64,000 bases of DNA from NCBI RefSeq assembly GCF_008932115.1, contig NZ_CP044543.1:1054001-1118000 (forward strand). Direction: 5' to 3'. The position numbers were made by a program, and so were the translations under genes. The stretch comes from Bradyrhizobium betae. Its GTDB lineage: Bacteria; Pseudomonadota; Alphaproteobacteria; Rhizobiales; Xanthobacteraceae. The notes under the pieces are model-generated. The model was not told where the DNA came from, ran no database searches, and worked only from the letters and a program-made list of their open reading frames with translations. Positions 16,814 to 25,216 of the stretch are shown piece after piece; position 1 is the stretch's first letter; the number at the start of each line of letters is the position of its first letter.

Positions 16814-18442
16814 ATGACCACCCTCACCGGCGGCGAAGCGATCGTAAGCGGCCTTGTCGCCCATGGCGTCGACACCGTGTTCGGCCTGCCCGGCGCACAA
16901 GTTTACGGCCTGTTCGACGCCTTCCACCAGGCCCAGCTCAAGGTGATCGGCGCGCGGCACGAGCAGGCCTGCGGCTACATGGCGTTCGGCTATGCGCGCT
17001 CCAGCGGCAAGCCCGGCGTATTCAGCGTGGTGCCCGGCCCCGGCGTGCTCAACGCCAGCGCAGCGCTGCTCACCGCGTTTGGCTGCAACGAGCCGGTGCT
17101 GTGCGTCACCGGACAGGTGCCGACGCAGTTCCTGGGTAAGGGCCGCGGCCATCTGCACGAGATGCCGGACCAGCTCGCCACCTTGCGAACCTATGTGAAA
17201 TGGGCCGAGCGGATCGAGCATCCCGGATACGCCCCGACGGTGGTCGCACGTGCCTTCCAGGAGATGACCTCGGGCCGCCGCGGCCCCGCCTCCGTCGAGA
17301 TGCCCTGGGATGTCTTCACCCAGCGCGCGGACACGGCGGCGGCACAGGTGCTGGAGCCGCTGCCCACGCCGCGGCCCGACCCCGATATGATCAAGCAGGC
17401 CGCCAGGCTGATCAAGGACAGCAAGGCGCCGATGATCTTCGTCGGCAGCGGTGCGATCGAGGCTGGCGAGGAGATCCTCGCGCTCGCCGAGATGATCGAT
17501 GCGCCCGTGGTCGCCTTCCGCAGCGGGCGCGGCATCGTCTCCAACGCGCACGAGCTCGGGCTGACCATGGCGGCCGCCTACAAGCTGTGGGCGAAGACCG
17601 ACCTGATGATCGCCATCGGCACGCGCGCTGAGCTGCCGGTATCGGGCTTTCGCTGGCCCTACCAACCGCCTGGCCTGAAGTCGGTTCGGATCGATATCGA
17701 TCCCGCCGAAATGCGCCGTGTTGCCTGTGACACCGCGATCGTCGCCGACGCCAGGGCCGCGACCGCCGATCTCACTGCTGCCGTCAGCAAGGCCGGCTAC
17801 GGCAAGACCGCCGGCCGCCGCACCGCGATCCGCGAGGCGACTGCGGCCGCGCAGTTGGAAATCCAGCGCATCCAGCCGCAGATGGCGTATCTCAACATCC
17901 TGCGCGAGGTGCTGCCGGCGAATGCGATCGTGACTGATGAATTGTCGCAGTTCGGCTTCGCCTCCTGGTACGGCTTCCCGGTCTACGAGCCGCGCACCTT
18001 CATCACGTCAGGCTATCAGGGCACGCTCGGCTCGGGCTTCCCGACCGCGCTTGGCGCCAAGGTCGCCAATCCCGACAGACCGGTGGTGGCGATCACCGGC
18101 GACGGCGGCTTCATGTTCGGCGTGCAGGAACTCGCCACCGCCGTGCAGTTCAACATCGGCGTGGTGACGCTGGTGTTCAACAACAACGCTTACGGCAACG
18201 TCCGCCGCGACCAGCGCGAGCGCTTCGACGGCCGCGTGGTAGCGTCCGATCTCGTCAACCCGGATTTCGTCAAGCTGGCGGAATCATTCGGCGTCGCGGC
18301 GACGCGCGTCACCGCGCCGGATCAGTTCAAGGCGGCGATGGAGAAGGCCCTGGCCCATGGCGGGCCGTACCTGATCTCTGTCGAAGTGACGCGGGATTCC
18401 GAGGTCAGCCCGTGGGCGTTCATTCACCCGCCGAAGCCTTGA
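16814..18442 (+). CDS. Thiamine-diphosphate enzyme of the acetolactate synthase/decarboxylase family
   Basis: A 542-residue ThDP-dependent enzyme. The catalytic Glu is in GARHEQACGYMA, and the ThDP-Mg motif starts GDGGFMFG and ends NNNAYGN. The overall plan (Pyr, central, PP domains) matches large-subunit acetolactate synthase, benzoylformate decarboxylase and related enzymes. The start is ATG 16814, 25 bases after the hpaG stop. As the last gene of the hpa operon it might decarboxylate a 2-oxo acid that feeds or drains the aromatic route, for example 4-hydroxyphenylpyruvate; this is speculation. It overlaps the convergent MFS gene by 23 bases. Confidence 0.8.
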   Translation: MTTLTGGEAIVSGLVAHGVDTVFGLPGAQVYGLFDAFHQAQLKVIGARHEQACGYMAFGYARSSGKPGVFSVVPGPGVLNASAALLTAFGCNEPVLCVTGQVPTQFLGKGRGHLHEMPDQLATLRTYVKWAERIEHPGYAPTVVARAFQEMTSGRRGPASVEMPWDVFTQRADTAAAQVLEPLPTPRPDPDMIKQAARLIKDSKAPMIFVGSGAIEAGEEILALAEMIDAPVVAFRSGRGIVSNAHELGLTMAAAYKLWAKTDLMIAIGTRAELPVSGFRWPYQPPGLKSVRIDIDPAEMRRVACDTAIVADARAATADLTAAVSKAGYGKTAGRRTAIREATAAAQLEIQRIQPQMAYLNILREVLPANAIVTDELSQFGFASWYGFPVYEPRTFITSGYQGTLGSGFPTALGAKVANPDRPVVAITGDGGFMFGVQELATAVQFNIGVVTLVFNNNAYGNVRRDQRERFDGRVVASDLVNPDFVKLAESFGVAATRVTAPDQFKAAMEKALAHGGPYLISVEVTRDSEVSPWAFIHPPKP

Positions 18443-19661
18443 GGTGAGCGCCACCCTGTAGCCGCGCGGCCGCGATCACCAGCAAGCCGGCGCCTGCGAC
18501 CGACCAGCAGGCGACCGGTGCCCAATGCAGCAGGGGCACGTAGTCCGGCATCTTCTGCAAGCCGCCGGCGACCGCCGCCATGCGCGCGAAGGTGCCGAGC
18601 GCCAGTGCCGAGAAAACGAGGCCGGTGACCTTGCCTTCCGCACCGGTCGAGCCAATCGCCAGCGCAGCCGAGACCGCACTCATCAGCATGCAGCCCCAGG
18701 CGGCGCCGGCGAGAAACTGCGCGGCAATCAGCGTGTTGAGGCTGCCGGCGAGCTCCGCTGCCGCGATCGCGGCGGCGCCGAGCAATCCGGCGGCACCCAT
18801 CACGATCAGGCCGCCGCGGTGCTTGACGACGAGGCTCGCCGGAAACATCGCGATGTTGAAGCCGATCCAGAACACCGGCATCAGCCATGGCAGCTCGTCG
18901 GGCCTCGCAAAGCGCAGATAGGACGGCGCACTGTTCATGGCAAAATGCAGCTGAAAGCCGAGTGCCAGCGCCACCATCGCAACGATGAAGATGATCGGCA
19001 CCAGGCCCAGCGGCTTTGCCGCCTCGGCCGGCGTCGGCGGCGACGTATCGCGCGCGACATCGTGCTCGATCCGCGACAGACCCAGCGCCGTGAGCAGCAG
19101 CACGACGCTGGAGATCACGAAGGGCAGCCGCGCATCATGCTCGCGCATCACCACGCCGAGATAGGGCGAGACCGCACCGGCGACGCCATAGCCGAGCATC
19201 GCCAGGGCGGCGAGGAACGGCACCTGCGGCCTTGCGCGGTATTTGCCGAGCAGGGTCAGCGGCGGCGCCCGCAAGGCAGACGAGGTGATCGACCAGACCA
19301 CGATCAGCGCAATGAACCAGACCTGCGCTGCCGCGCCGACGCCGGCAACGAACGGCAGCGCAACGAACGCGCCGCAGGAGATCGCGGCCACGAGCCCGAC
19401 GAACAGGCCAAGCCTGCCGACATGGGGCGCGAGCCTGTCCGCGGCGATCCCCATCGCCGTGTCGGCGATGGTGAAGATCGCCTGGTCCAGCATCAGGATG
19501 AGGATCACGGCGGATGGCGCGATGCCGACCTCGGCCGCGAGCTTCGGCAGATAGATGACGTAAGTGGTCCAGCCCAGCGTGAACGCCAGTTGCAGCACGG
19601 CCAGATAGAGGCCGGTGCGGTTGGCCGTCGCAGTACCGGCCGAGAGTTGTGTGGTCGCCAT
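18420..19661 (-). CDS. MFS transporter
   Basis: A 413-residue inner-membrane protein with about 12 hydrophobic segments and a cytoplasmic loop near residue 200 rich in charged residues (IEHDVARDTSPPTPAEA). The loop MGIAADRLAPHVGR after segment 2 corresponds to the MFS motif A region. The ribosome site GGAGA lies 8 bases before ATG 19661. Its 3' end overlaps the end of the convergent ThDP gene by 23 bases. Substrate unknown; an aromatic-acid or drug role is possible but unsupported. Confidence 0.8.
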   Translation of the reverse strand: MATTQLSAGTATANRTGLYLAVLQLAFTLGWTTYVIYLPKLAAEVGIAPSAVILILMLDQAIFTIADTAMGIAADRLAPHVGRLGLFVGLVAAISCGAFVALPFVAGVGAAAQVWFIALIVVWSITSSALRAPPLTLLGKYRARPQVPFLAALAMLGYGVAGAVSPYLGVVMREHDARLPFVISSVVLLLTALGLSRIEHDVARDTSPPTPAEAAKPLGLVPIIFIVAMVALALGFQLHFAMNSAPSYLRFARPDELPWLMPVFWIGFNIAMFPASLVVKHRGGLIVMGAAGLLGAAAIAAAELAGSLNTLIAAQFLAGAAWGCMLMSAVSAALAIGSTGAEGKVTGLVFSALALGTFARMAAVAGGLQKMPDYVPLLHWAPVACWSVAGAGLLVIAAARLQGGAHLKASAGE

Positions 19662-19715
19662 GTCACTGTCTCCCCCGCCGGAACCTTAGACGAGCGAGGG
19701 CTGCGGGGAAACGTG

Positions 19716-20369
19716 TCAGCGCGTCCGGCGGAAGGTCAAATTGATCCGCTTGCGCCCGAGCAGCGGGTGCTCGCCGTCGGCGAGCGGGGCCACGCCGTGA
19801 TAGGCGAGCCTGCTCGCCCCGCCCCAGACCACGACGTCGCCATGGACCAGCCGGAAGCGGCGCGGCTTGTCGTTGCGCGCCATGCCGCCGAACAGGAATG
19901 TCGCAGGCAGCCCGAGCGAGACCGAGACGATCGGCGCCGAATAGTCCAGCTCGTCCTTGTCCTGATGCAGCGACAGCCGCGTGCCGGGCTCGTAGCGGTT
20001 GACGAGGCAGGCATCGGGCGCGAAGCCGGCGAACCCGCCCTGCTCAGCCGCGTGCCGGGCGAGATCCCGGAGCACCGGCGGCATCGCCGGCCATGGCGCG
20101 CCGGTCTTCGGGTCGATCGGATCGTAGCGATAGCCGGTGTGATCGGTGATCCAGCCGCGCTCACCACAATTGGTCATGGCTACCGACATCAGATAGCCGC
20201 CCGGCGTCGTCATGCGCCGGAACGGCGACTGCGCGACGATGGCGCGCACGGCTTCGATCAGCTCGCTCTCGATCGGCTTGACGAATCCGCGCAGCAGAAC
20301 GGCGCCGTCGGCGATCTCCTCGCGCGACGGCTGGGCTTCGGCGACGGTGTCGAACAGGTCACCCGTCAA
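19716..20369 (-). CDS. alkB: Alpha-ketoglutarate-dependent DNA dealkylase AlkB
   Basis: A 217-residue protein with the length and motifs of E. coli AlkB (216 residues). Fe(II) ligands are the HQD of LSLHQDKDE and the distal His in LAYHGVAPL; the 2-oxoglutarate-binding Arg is in RINLTFRRTR. It removes methyl adducts such as 1-methyladenine and 3-methylcytosine from nucleic acid oxidatively. The start is a TTG, in the same frame as and only three codons after the TGA of the upstream oxygenase gene; the first in-frame ATG is inside the fold. Translation therefore probably depends on ribosomes finishing the upstream gene. Confidence 0.85.
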   Translation of the reverse strand: MTGDLFDTVAEAQPSREEIADGAVLLRGFVKPIESELIEAVRAIVAQSPFRRMTTPGGYLMSVAMTNCGERGWITDHTGYRYDPIDPKTGAPWPAMPPVLRDLARHAAEQGGFAGFAPDACLVNRYEPGTRLSLHQDKDELDYSAPIVSVSLGLPATFLFGGMARNDKPRRFRLVHGDVVVWGGASRLAYHGVAPLADGEHPLLGRKRINLTFRRTR

Positions 20370-20378
20370 TCGCAGCGC

Positions 20379-21125
20379 TCATTTGGCATCATGAAAAATC
20401 ACACCGACCGTATGGCGCTGGCCGGACCTGATCCGGCTGACGCCGTGGCGGAGATTAACGCGGTAGGTGCCGCGTGTCCCCTGCACCGGGCGATGATGCA
20501 CAGCGAAGGCGACCGCATCGCCCTGCGCAAGCGGCACCACCTCGGCGCGGGACTGCATGCGCGGGCGCTGCTCGGTCAGCACGAACTCGCCGCCGGTAAA
20601 ATCGCGGCCGGGCTCGGATAGCAGGATCGCGACCTGAAGCGGGAACACGTGCTCGCCATAGAGGTCCTGATGCAGGCAATTGAAGTCGCCGGCTTCATAT
20701 TGCAGCAGCAGTGGCGTCGGGCGCGCCTGGCCCGCGTCATGGCAGCGCTTGAGGAAAGCGGCGTGCTGCGCGGGGTAACGGATGTCGATTCCCATCGCCT
20801 CGTTCCAGCGATTGGCGACGCCTTGCAGCTGCGCGTAGAGCGCCGGGCGCAGCTCGGCGATCAGGTCGGGCAGCGGATAGGAGAAATATTTGTATTCGCC
20901 GCGGCCAAAGCCGTGGCGACCCATGACGATGCGGCTGCGGAAGCCTGCGTCGTTGGGGTAGAGGGCGGCGATGGCGCGGCATTGGTCGGGGGTGAGCAGG
21001 TTCTTGAGGACGGCACAGCCCTGGGAGTCGAGTTCCGCGGTGATGTGGGGCCAGTCGAGGGAGTCGACGTGGGCGACTAGGTCGGTGGACGGCTTCTCGG
21101 GTGATTTGCGCGCGGTCATTGTCAT
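20379..21125 (-). CDS. 2-oxoglutarate/Fe(II) oxygenase, prolyl 4-hydroxylase-like
   Basis: A 248-residue double-stranded beta-helix oxygenase. The Fe ligands appear as HQD in FNCLHQDLYGEH and the distal His in NLRHGVSRIRSGQRHTVG, with Arg in the same strand for 2-oxoglutarate. It differs from AlkB in its longer N-terminal helical region. Bacterial members occur next to alkB or ada; their substrate is not known to me. The start is ATG 21125 with GAGG about 9 bases upstream; another ATG three codons earlier abuts the ribosome site. It ends 9 bases before the TTG start of alkB. Confidence 0.75.
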   Translation of the reverse strand: MTMTARKSPEKPSTDLVAHVDSLDWPHITAELDSQGCAVLKNLLTPDQCRAIAALYPNDAGFRSRIVMGRHGFGRGEYKYFSYPLPDLIAELRPALYAQLQGVANRWNEAMGIDIRYPAQHAAFLKRCHDAGQARPTPLLLQYEAGDFNCLHQDLYGEHVFPLQVAILLSEPGRDFTGGEFVLTEQRPRMQSRAEVVPLAQGDAVAFAVHHRPVQGTRGTYRVNLRHGVSRIRSGQRHTVGVIFHDAK

Positions 21126-21185
21126 AGCAATCATCCTCGCAGTCCGGCGTTCGCCCCGCCACCCGATTTCCGATCACTATCTCCC

Positions 21186-21302
21186 CGTCATTGCGAGCGC
21201 AGCGAAGCAATCCAGAGTCCCTCCTCGGGGGCAGTCTGGATTGCTCCGTCGCATCCGTGCAAAATTGCTACGCAATTTTGTCACGAGCTCCTCGCAAAGA
21301 CG
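21186..21302. repeat. Palindromic repeat with AT hairpin
   Basis: The arms CGTCATTGCGAG and CTCGCAAAGACGG frame inner pairs GCAATCCAGAG/CTGGATTGC. A perfect AAAATTGC-TAC-GCAATTTT hairpin (21261-21279) also lies inside. It lies between the start of the prolyl-hydroxylase-like gene and the end of the DUF2848 gene. Confidence 0.7.
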
Positions 21303-21313
21303 GTGGAGAGACG

Positions 21314-22000
21314 TCAGCCACGCACCGGCAGCGTCACCACGTCGTATCCGTGCTTGATCGTCCGCTTCAGCACGGGGTCCTCCAGTTCGAAATCGAAGCG
21401 GTCGGCGGGGCGGATGCCGCCCTTGGCCGCAAAGGTGCCGCCGAACATGGCGCAGCCGTCGGGGAATTTTCCGCCCTCGAAACCGCGCGCGATGAGGTCA
21501 GCGACCGGCAGCATCGCATCCAGCGTGCCCTCCTGGTAGAGCACCCGCTCGCCCTTGATGGTGGCATAGGAGCGCAGGATCATCCTGTCCCAATGGCCGA
21601 TGACGTCCTCGAGCTCCCACAGCGTGGAAGCAATCGGCTTGTCGCACATCTGCTTGGACACGGTGACATTGTAGGCCTCGACCTTGCGGTCGGTATGATC
21701 GGAGCCGCAGCCGACGAAGATGCGGCCCTGCCAGCCGATCAGCACGAACTCGACCTCGCCGGAGGAATCGCCACCGGTGCATTCGATGCGCTCTTGCTGG
21801 GTGAGCCGCCGCGCCGCGCCGCGATAGTAGATCGGCGTCGAGGCCGGCGGGGCGATGCCCATCTCCTGCAGCTCTTTGATGTGCTTGTCGCGCGCGACAG
21901 GATCGCGGCCGGTCCAGCCGGCGATGACCATCTGGTCGATCGCCAGCGTCAGCGGCGTGGTGGTGTCCCGGGCGTCGACGGTGAAAGTCAGGTCAAACAC
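21314..22000 (-). CDS. DUF2848 family protein (FAH-like fold)
   Basis: A 228-residue protein of the DUF2848 type, which is related to the fumarylacetoacetase-like superfamily. Visible landmarks are GSDHTDRKVEAYNV near residue 105 and the C-terminal FGGTFAAKGGIRPAD. No enzyme activity is established as far as I know. Its GTG start (22000) overlaps the TGA of the amidase gene by 8 bases (GTGTTTGA), so the two are translationally coupled and probably act in one pathway, perhaps hydrolysis of an amide or carbamoyl compound. An upstream in-frame ATG lies inside the amidase gene and is not used. Confidence 0.75.
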   Translation of the reverse strand: MFDLTFTVDARDTTTPLTLAIDQMVIAGWTGRDPVARDKHIKELQEMGIAPPASTPIYYRGAARRLTQQERIECTGGDSSGEVEFVLIGWQGRIFVGCGSDHTDRKVEAYNVTVSKQMCDKPIASTLWELEDVIGHWDRMILRSYATIKGERVLYQEGTLDAMLPVADLIARGFEGGKFPDGCAMFGGTFAAKGGIRPADRFDFELEDPVLKRTIKHGYDVVTLPVRG

Positions 22001-23342
22001 GAATAACGGCCTCCATGCCGGCAGCAAGTTCAAAGATACGACGGTCCGAGCCGCCCGCGCCTGCAAGCATCAGGCCGACGGGAATTTCGCCCTCGCGATG
22101 GGCGGGCAGCGAGATGGCGCAGCCGTCGATCATGTTGATCAGGGTGCAATTGCGCAGCGCGCGCAGGTTCTGCGTGGTGAACGCCTTGTCGTCGGCGAGA
22201 TCTGCGATCTTGGGCGGCGTGTTGGCGGTGGTCGGCAGCACCAGGGCGTCATAAGGCGCGATGCGAGCGTTGACGCGGGCGATCAGCGAGCGGCGCTCGT
22301 TGAGGAGATCGATGTAGTCGGCCGCGCTCTGCGCCTCGCCGCGCAGGATGCGGACGGAGACGCGGGGATCGTAGACGTCACCCTTGGACGTAAGCAGGTA
22401 GCGGTGCCAGGCATAGCTTTCGGAAGCTGCAAAGCCGCCCTTGGCGTTCATCGGGCCGATGTCGTGGAATTCGGCCATCTCGATGCGCTCGATGATGGCG
22501 CCGTGGTCGGCGAGGCTCTTGAGCGCGCGCTCGAACGTCTCGGCCACGTCCTTGTCGAGGTCGTCGAGCGCGATCGTGGTCGGCACGGCCAGCCGCATGC
22601 CCTTCACGGGACGCGGCTTCAGCGCGACGATCGGCTCGTTCGCGAGCACCGCGTCCAGAATGGCACAGCAGCTGACCGATCGTGCCAGCGGCCCGATGCT
22701 GTCGAGCGAGAACGACAGCGGCACCGAGCCATCGAGCGGCACGCGGGCCTGTGTCGGCTTGTAGCCGACGATGCCATTGTAGGCCGCCGGAATGCGGCAG
22801 GAGCCGCCGGTGTCGGTGCCGAGCGCGCCATGCGCCATGCCGTCGAGCACGGAGACGGCGGCGCCCGAGGATGAGCCTCCGGGCACGTGGCCCTCGGCCC
22901 GGTTCCAGGCCCCCTTCGGCGTGCCGTAATGCGGATTGATACCGATGCCGGAATAGGCGAACTCGGTCATGTTGGTCCGCCCGATCACGACGAACCCGGC
23001 CTTGCGCAGCCGCGCCACCGTGGCGGCGTCCTGCTCGGCGGGCGACGAATCGTCGAGCGCGCGGGAGCCGGCGCGCGTCACCTGGCCCCTGATGTCGAAC
23101 AGATCCTTGATCGAGACCGGGATACCGGCATAGCGCGAAGGCGCGGCCTTGGCCTTGCGCAAGCCGTCCATCGCGTCCGCTGCCGCAAGCGCGGCGTCCT
23201 TGTCGACGTGGATGAAGGTGCGCTGGCCCTCGCCGGCGGGATCGGCGATCCTGGCGATGCAGGCCTCGACCAGCTTGCGGGAGGTGGTGCGGCCGCTTTC
23301 GAGGTCGTCGGCGAGCTTCGCCAGTGTCGGAAAATCGGGCAT
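21993..23342 (-). CDS. Amidase signature-family hydrolase
   Basis: A 449-residue amidase. The Ser-cisSer-Lys triad is visible: Lys in PVSIKDLFD near residue 79, the cis-Ser in PGGSSSGAAVS and the nucleophile in TDTGGSCRIPAAY. GatA-like sequence is expected, but gatC/gatB neighbours are absent, so this is a stand-alone catabolic amidase. It heads the two-gene unit with the DUF2848 protein. Substrate unknown. Confidence 0.88.
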   Translation of the reverse strand: MPDFPTLAKLADDLESGRTTSRKLVEACIARIADPAGEGQRTFIHVDKDAALAAADAMDGLRKAKAAPSRYAGIPVSIKDLFDIRGQVTRAGSRALDDSSPAEQDAATVARLRKAGFVVIGRTNMTEFAYSGIGINPHYGTPKGAWNRAEGHVPGGSSSGAAVSVLDGMAHGALGTDTGGSCRIPAAYNGIVGYKPTQARVPLDGSVPLSFSLDSIGPLARSVSCCAILDAVLANEPIVALKPRPVKGMRLAVPTTIALDDLDKDVAETFERALKSLADHGAIIERIEMAEFHDIGPMNAKGGFAASESYAWHRYLLTSKGDVYDPRVSVRILRGEAQSAADYIDLLNERRSLIARVNARIAPYDALVLPTTANTPPKIADLADDKAFTTQNLRALRNCTLINMIDGCAISLPAHREGEIPVGLMLAGAGGSDRRIFELAAGMEAVIRV

Positions 23343-23522
23343 GTCTGTCTCACGGAATATTGCGCGCGCAATCTATAGCGCCGGCTCAGTTCGACACAAG
23401 CATTGTGCGCATGATGGCATGCATGCACATTGCTGGACCGTTGACGCGCCATGGTCGATTGTCGCATCAAGATCGAAACAGGCAGGTCTGAAACCTGAGC
23501 CTTTTTGGGAGGAGCTGCCGAC

Positions 23523-23936
23523 ATGGCCGAACCGCAGCGCGCGCGACCGAAACCGACACCGGAGACCCAGCATTTCTGGGAGGGCACCAAGGCGGGCGAA
23601 CTGCGCCTGCAGCGCTGCGACGCCTGCGCGCATGTCTATTTCCCGCCGCGCCCGTTCTGCCCGTCCTGCGCCTCGCGCAAGGTCAGCATCTTCAAGGCGA
23701 GCGGCAAAGGCTTCCTCTACAGCTACGTGATCAACCACCGCCCCGCAGCACCCGGCTTCACGCCGCCTTACGCGATCGCGGTGGTCGAGCTGGCCGAGGG
23801 GCCGCGGATGATGAGCAACATCATCGACTGCCCGCAGACCCCGGAGGCGCTCGAACTCGACATGAAGCTCGAAGTTGCGTTCGAGGCGCTCGGCGACAAG
23901 ATCACCCTCCCCGTCTTCCGTCCGGCGAAGGGGTAG
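23523..23936 (+). CDS. Zn-ribbon/OB-fold protein (DUF35 type), thiolase partner
   Basis: A 137-residue protein with an N-terminal rubredoxin-like zinc ribbon (CDAC at about residues 32-35 and CPSC at about 46-49) and an OB fold after it (FLYSYVINHRPAAPGF). Such proteins bind acyl-CoA and form complexes with SCP2-type thiolases or aldolases. It ends 3 bases before the thiolase start. The start ATG 23523 has GGGAGG upstream; a slightly longer frame is less likely. Confidence 0.85.
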   Translation: MAEPQRARPKPTPETQHFWEGTKAGELRLQRCDACAHVYFPPRPFCPSCASRKVSIFKASGKGFLYSYVINHRPAAPGFTPPYAIAVVELAEGPRMMSNIIDCPQTPEALELDMKLEVAFEALGDKITLPVFRPAKG

Positions 23937-23939
23937 ACC

Positions 23940-25079
23940 ATGCGCAGCAACCAGGTTGCCGTCGTCGGCGCGGCCGAGACCACCGAGCTCGGAATCATCC
24001 CCAACGCCTCGCAGCTCCAGCTTCATGCGGACGCGGCGCTCAATGCCATCGCCGATGCCGGGCTGAAGCTGTCCGACATTGACGGCTTTGCCACCGCGGT
24101 CGAGACGCCGCAGCAGGTCTGCCACTATCTCGGCATCAAGCCGACCTGGGTGGACGGCACCTCCGTCGGCGGCTGCTCGTTCATGCTGCATGTTCGCCAT
24201 GCCGCAGCGGCGATCGAGGCCGGCCTGTGCAAGACCGTGCTGATCACGCACGCCGAGAGCGGCAAGTCGATGATCGGCAAGGCGCCGCGCTCGATCCCGG
24301 CCGACAGCCTGCAAGGCCAGTTCGAGGCGCCGTTCGGCGTCTACGGACCGCCCAGCATGTTCCCGATCCCCGTGCTGCGCTTCATGAAGACCTACGGCAT
24401 CACCCACGAGCAGTTGGCCTCGGTGGCCGTGGTGCAGCGGGAATGGGCGGCGAAGAATCCGCGAGCGATGATGAAGGGCCCGATCACGGTCGCCGACGTG
24501 CTCAACTCGCGCATGATCGCCTATCCATTCCGCCTGCTGCAATGCTGCCTCGTCACCGACGGCGGCGGCGCGCTGATCCTGACCTCGGCCGACAGGGCCA
24601 AGGATTTTCCGCGCAAGCCGGTCTACATCATGGGCACCGGCGAGAGCGTGGAGACGCCGATGGTCAGCCAGATGGAGACTTTCAACTCCTCGCGCGCGTT
24701 CACGACCGCAGGTCCCCTGGCGTTCAAGGAGGCCGGGATCGCGCACAAGGACGTCGATCATTTGATGATCTACGACGCGTTTGCGCATCTGCCGCTGTTC
24801 GGCCTCGGCGATCTCGGCTTCATGCCGCATGAGGAAACCGGGAAGTTCATCGCGGACGGCAACACGCGTCCTGGCGGGAAGCTGCCGCTCAACACCAACG
24901 GCGGCGGACTGTCCTACATGCATTCGGGCATGTATGGCATGTACGCGCTCCAGGAGAGCGTGCGGCAGATGCGCGGCATCGCGCCGGCGCAGGTGCCGAA
25001 CGCGAAGATTTCGGTGTGCCACGGCGTCGGCGGCATGTTCGCCGCCAGTGGCACGATCGTGTTTACGAACGAGAGGTAG
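23940..25079 (+). CDS. SCP2-type thiolase family protein
   Basis: A 379-residue thiolase-fold protein. The probable nucleophile Cys is in TSVGGCSFML (near residue 80), a GGG-rich loop with His is in TNGGGLSYMHSG, and the C-terminal CHGVGGMF matches the second Cys/His loop. The protein belongs with non-specific lipid-transfer thiolases, which form or split beta-ketoacyl-CoA. AAGGGG precedes ATG 23940. With the DUF35 protein and the SDR at 25217 it makes a three-gene acyl-CoA module. A nested palindrome separates it from the SDR. Confidence 0.85.
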   Translation: MRSNQVAVVGAAETTELGIIPNASQLQLHADAALNAIADAGLKLSDIDGFATAVETPQQVCHYLGIKPTWVDGTSVGGCSFMLHVRHAAAAIEAGLCKTVLITHAESGKSMIGKAPRSIPADSLQGQFEAPFGVYGPPSMFPIPVLRFMKTYGITHEQLASVAVVQREWAAKNPRAMMKGPITVADVLNSRMIAYPFRLLQCCLVTDGGGALILTSADRAKDFPRKPVYIMGTGESVETPMVSQMETFNSSRAFTTAGPLAFKEAGIAHKDVDHLMIYDAFAHLPLFGLGDLGFMPHEETGKFIADGNTRPGGKLPLNTNGGGLSYMHSGMYGMYALQESVRQMRGIAPAQVPNAKISVCHGVGGMFAASGTIVFTNER

Positions 25080-25084
25080 TGGCT

Positions 25085-25183
25085 GTCATTCCGGGGCGGC
25101 GCGAAGCGACGAGCCCGGAATCCATACTCCCGATCGTGGTTATGGATTCCGGGCCTGCGCCTTTCGGCGCATCCCGGAATGAC
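25085..25183. repeat. Nested palindromic repeat between thiolase and SDR genes
   Basis: GTCATTCCGGGGCGGC on the left and GCATCCCGGAATGAC on the right, with inner CCCGGAATCCATA/TATGGATTCCGGG arms. It is the same family as 14805-14909 and sits in the same kind of position: inside an apparent operon, just after a stop codon. Confidence 0.8.
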
Positions 25184-25216
25184 GGCGGAATTTGGAACGG
25201 CTAGCGGAGAACCCAC

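Noticed and set aside
18525..20621. 698-codon plus-strand frame
   Set aside because: Runs antisense through three separate genes (MFS, AlkB and the second oxygenase), each with good motifs.
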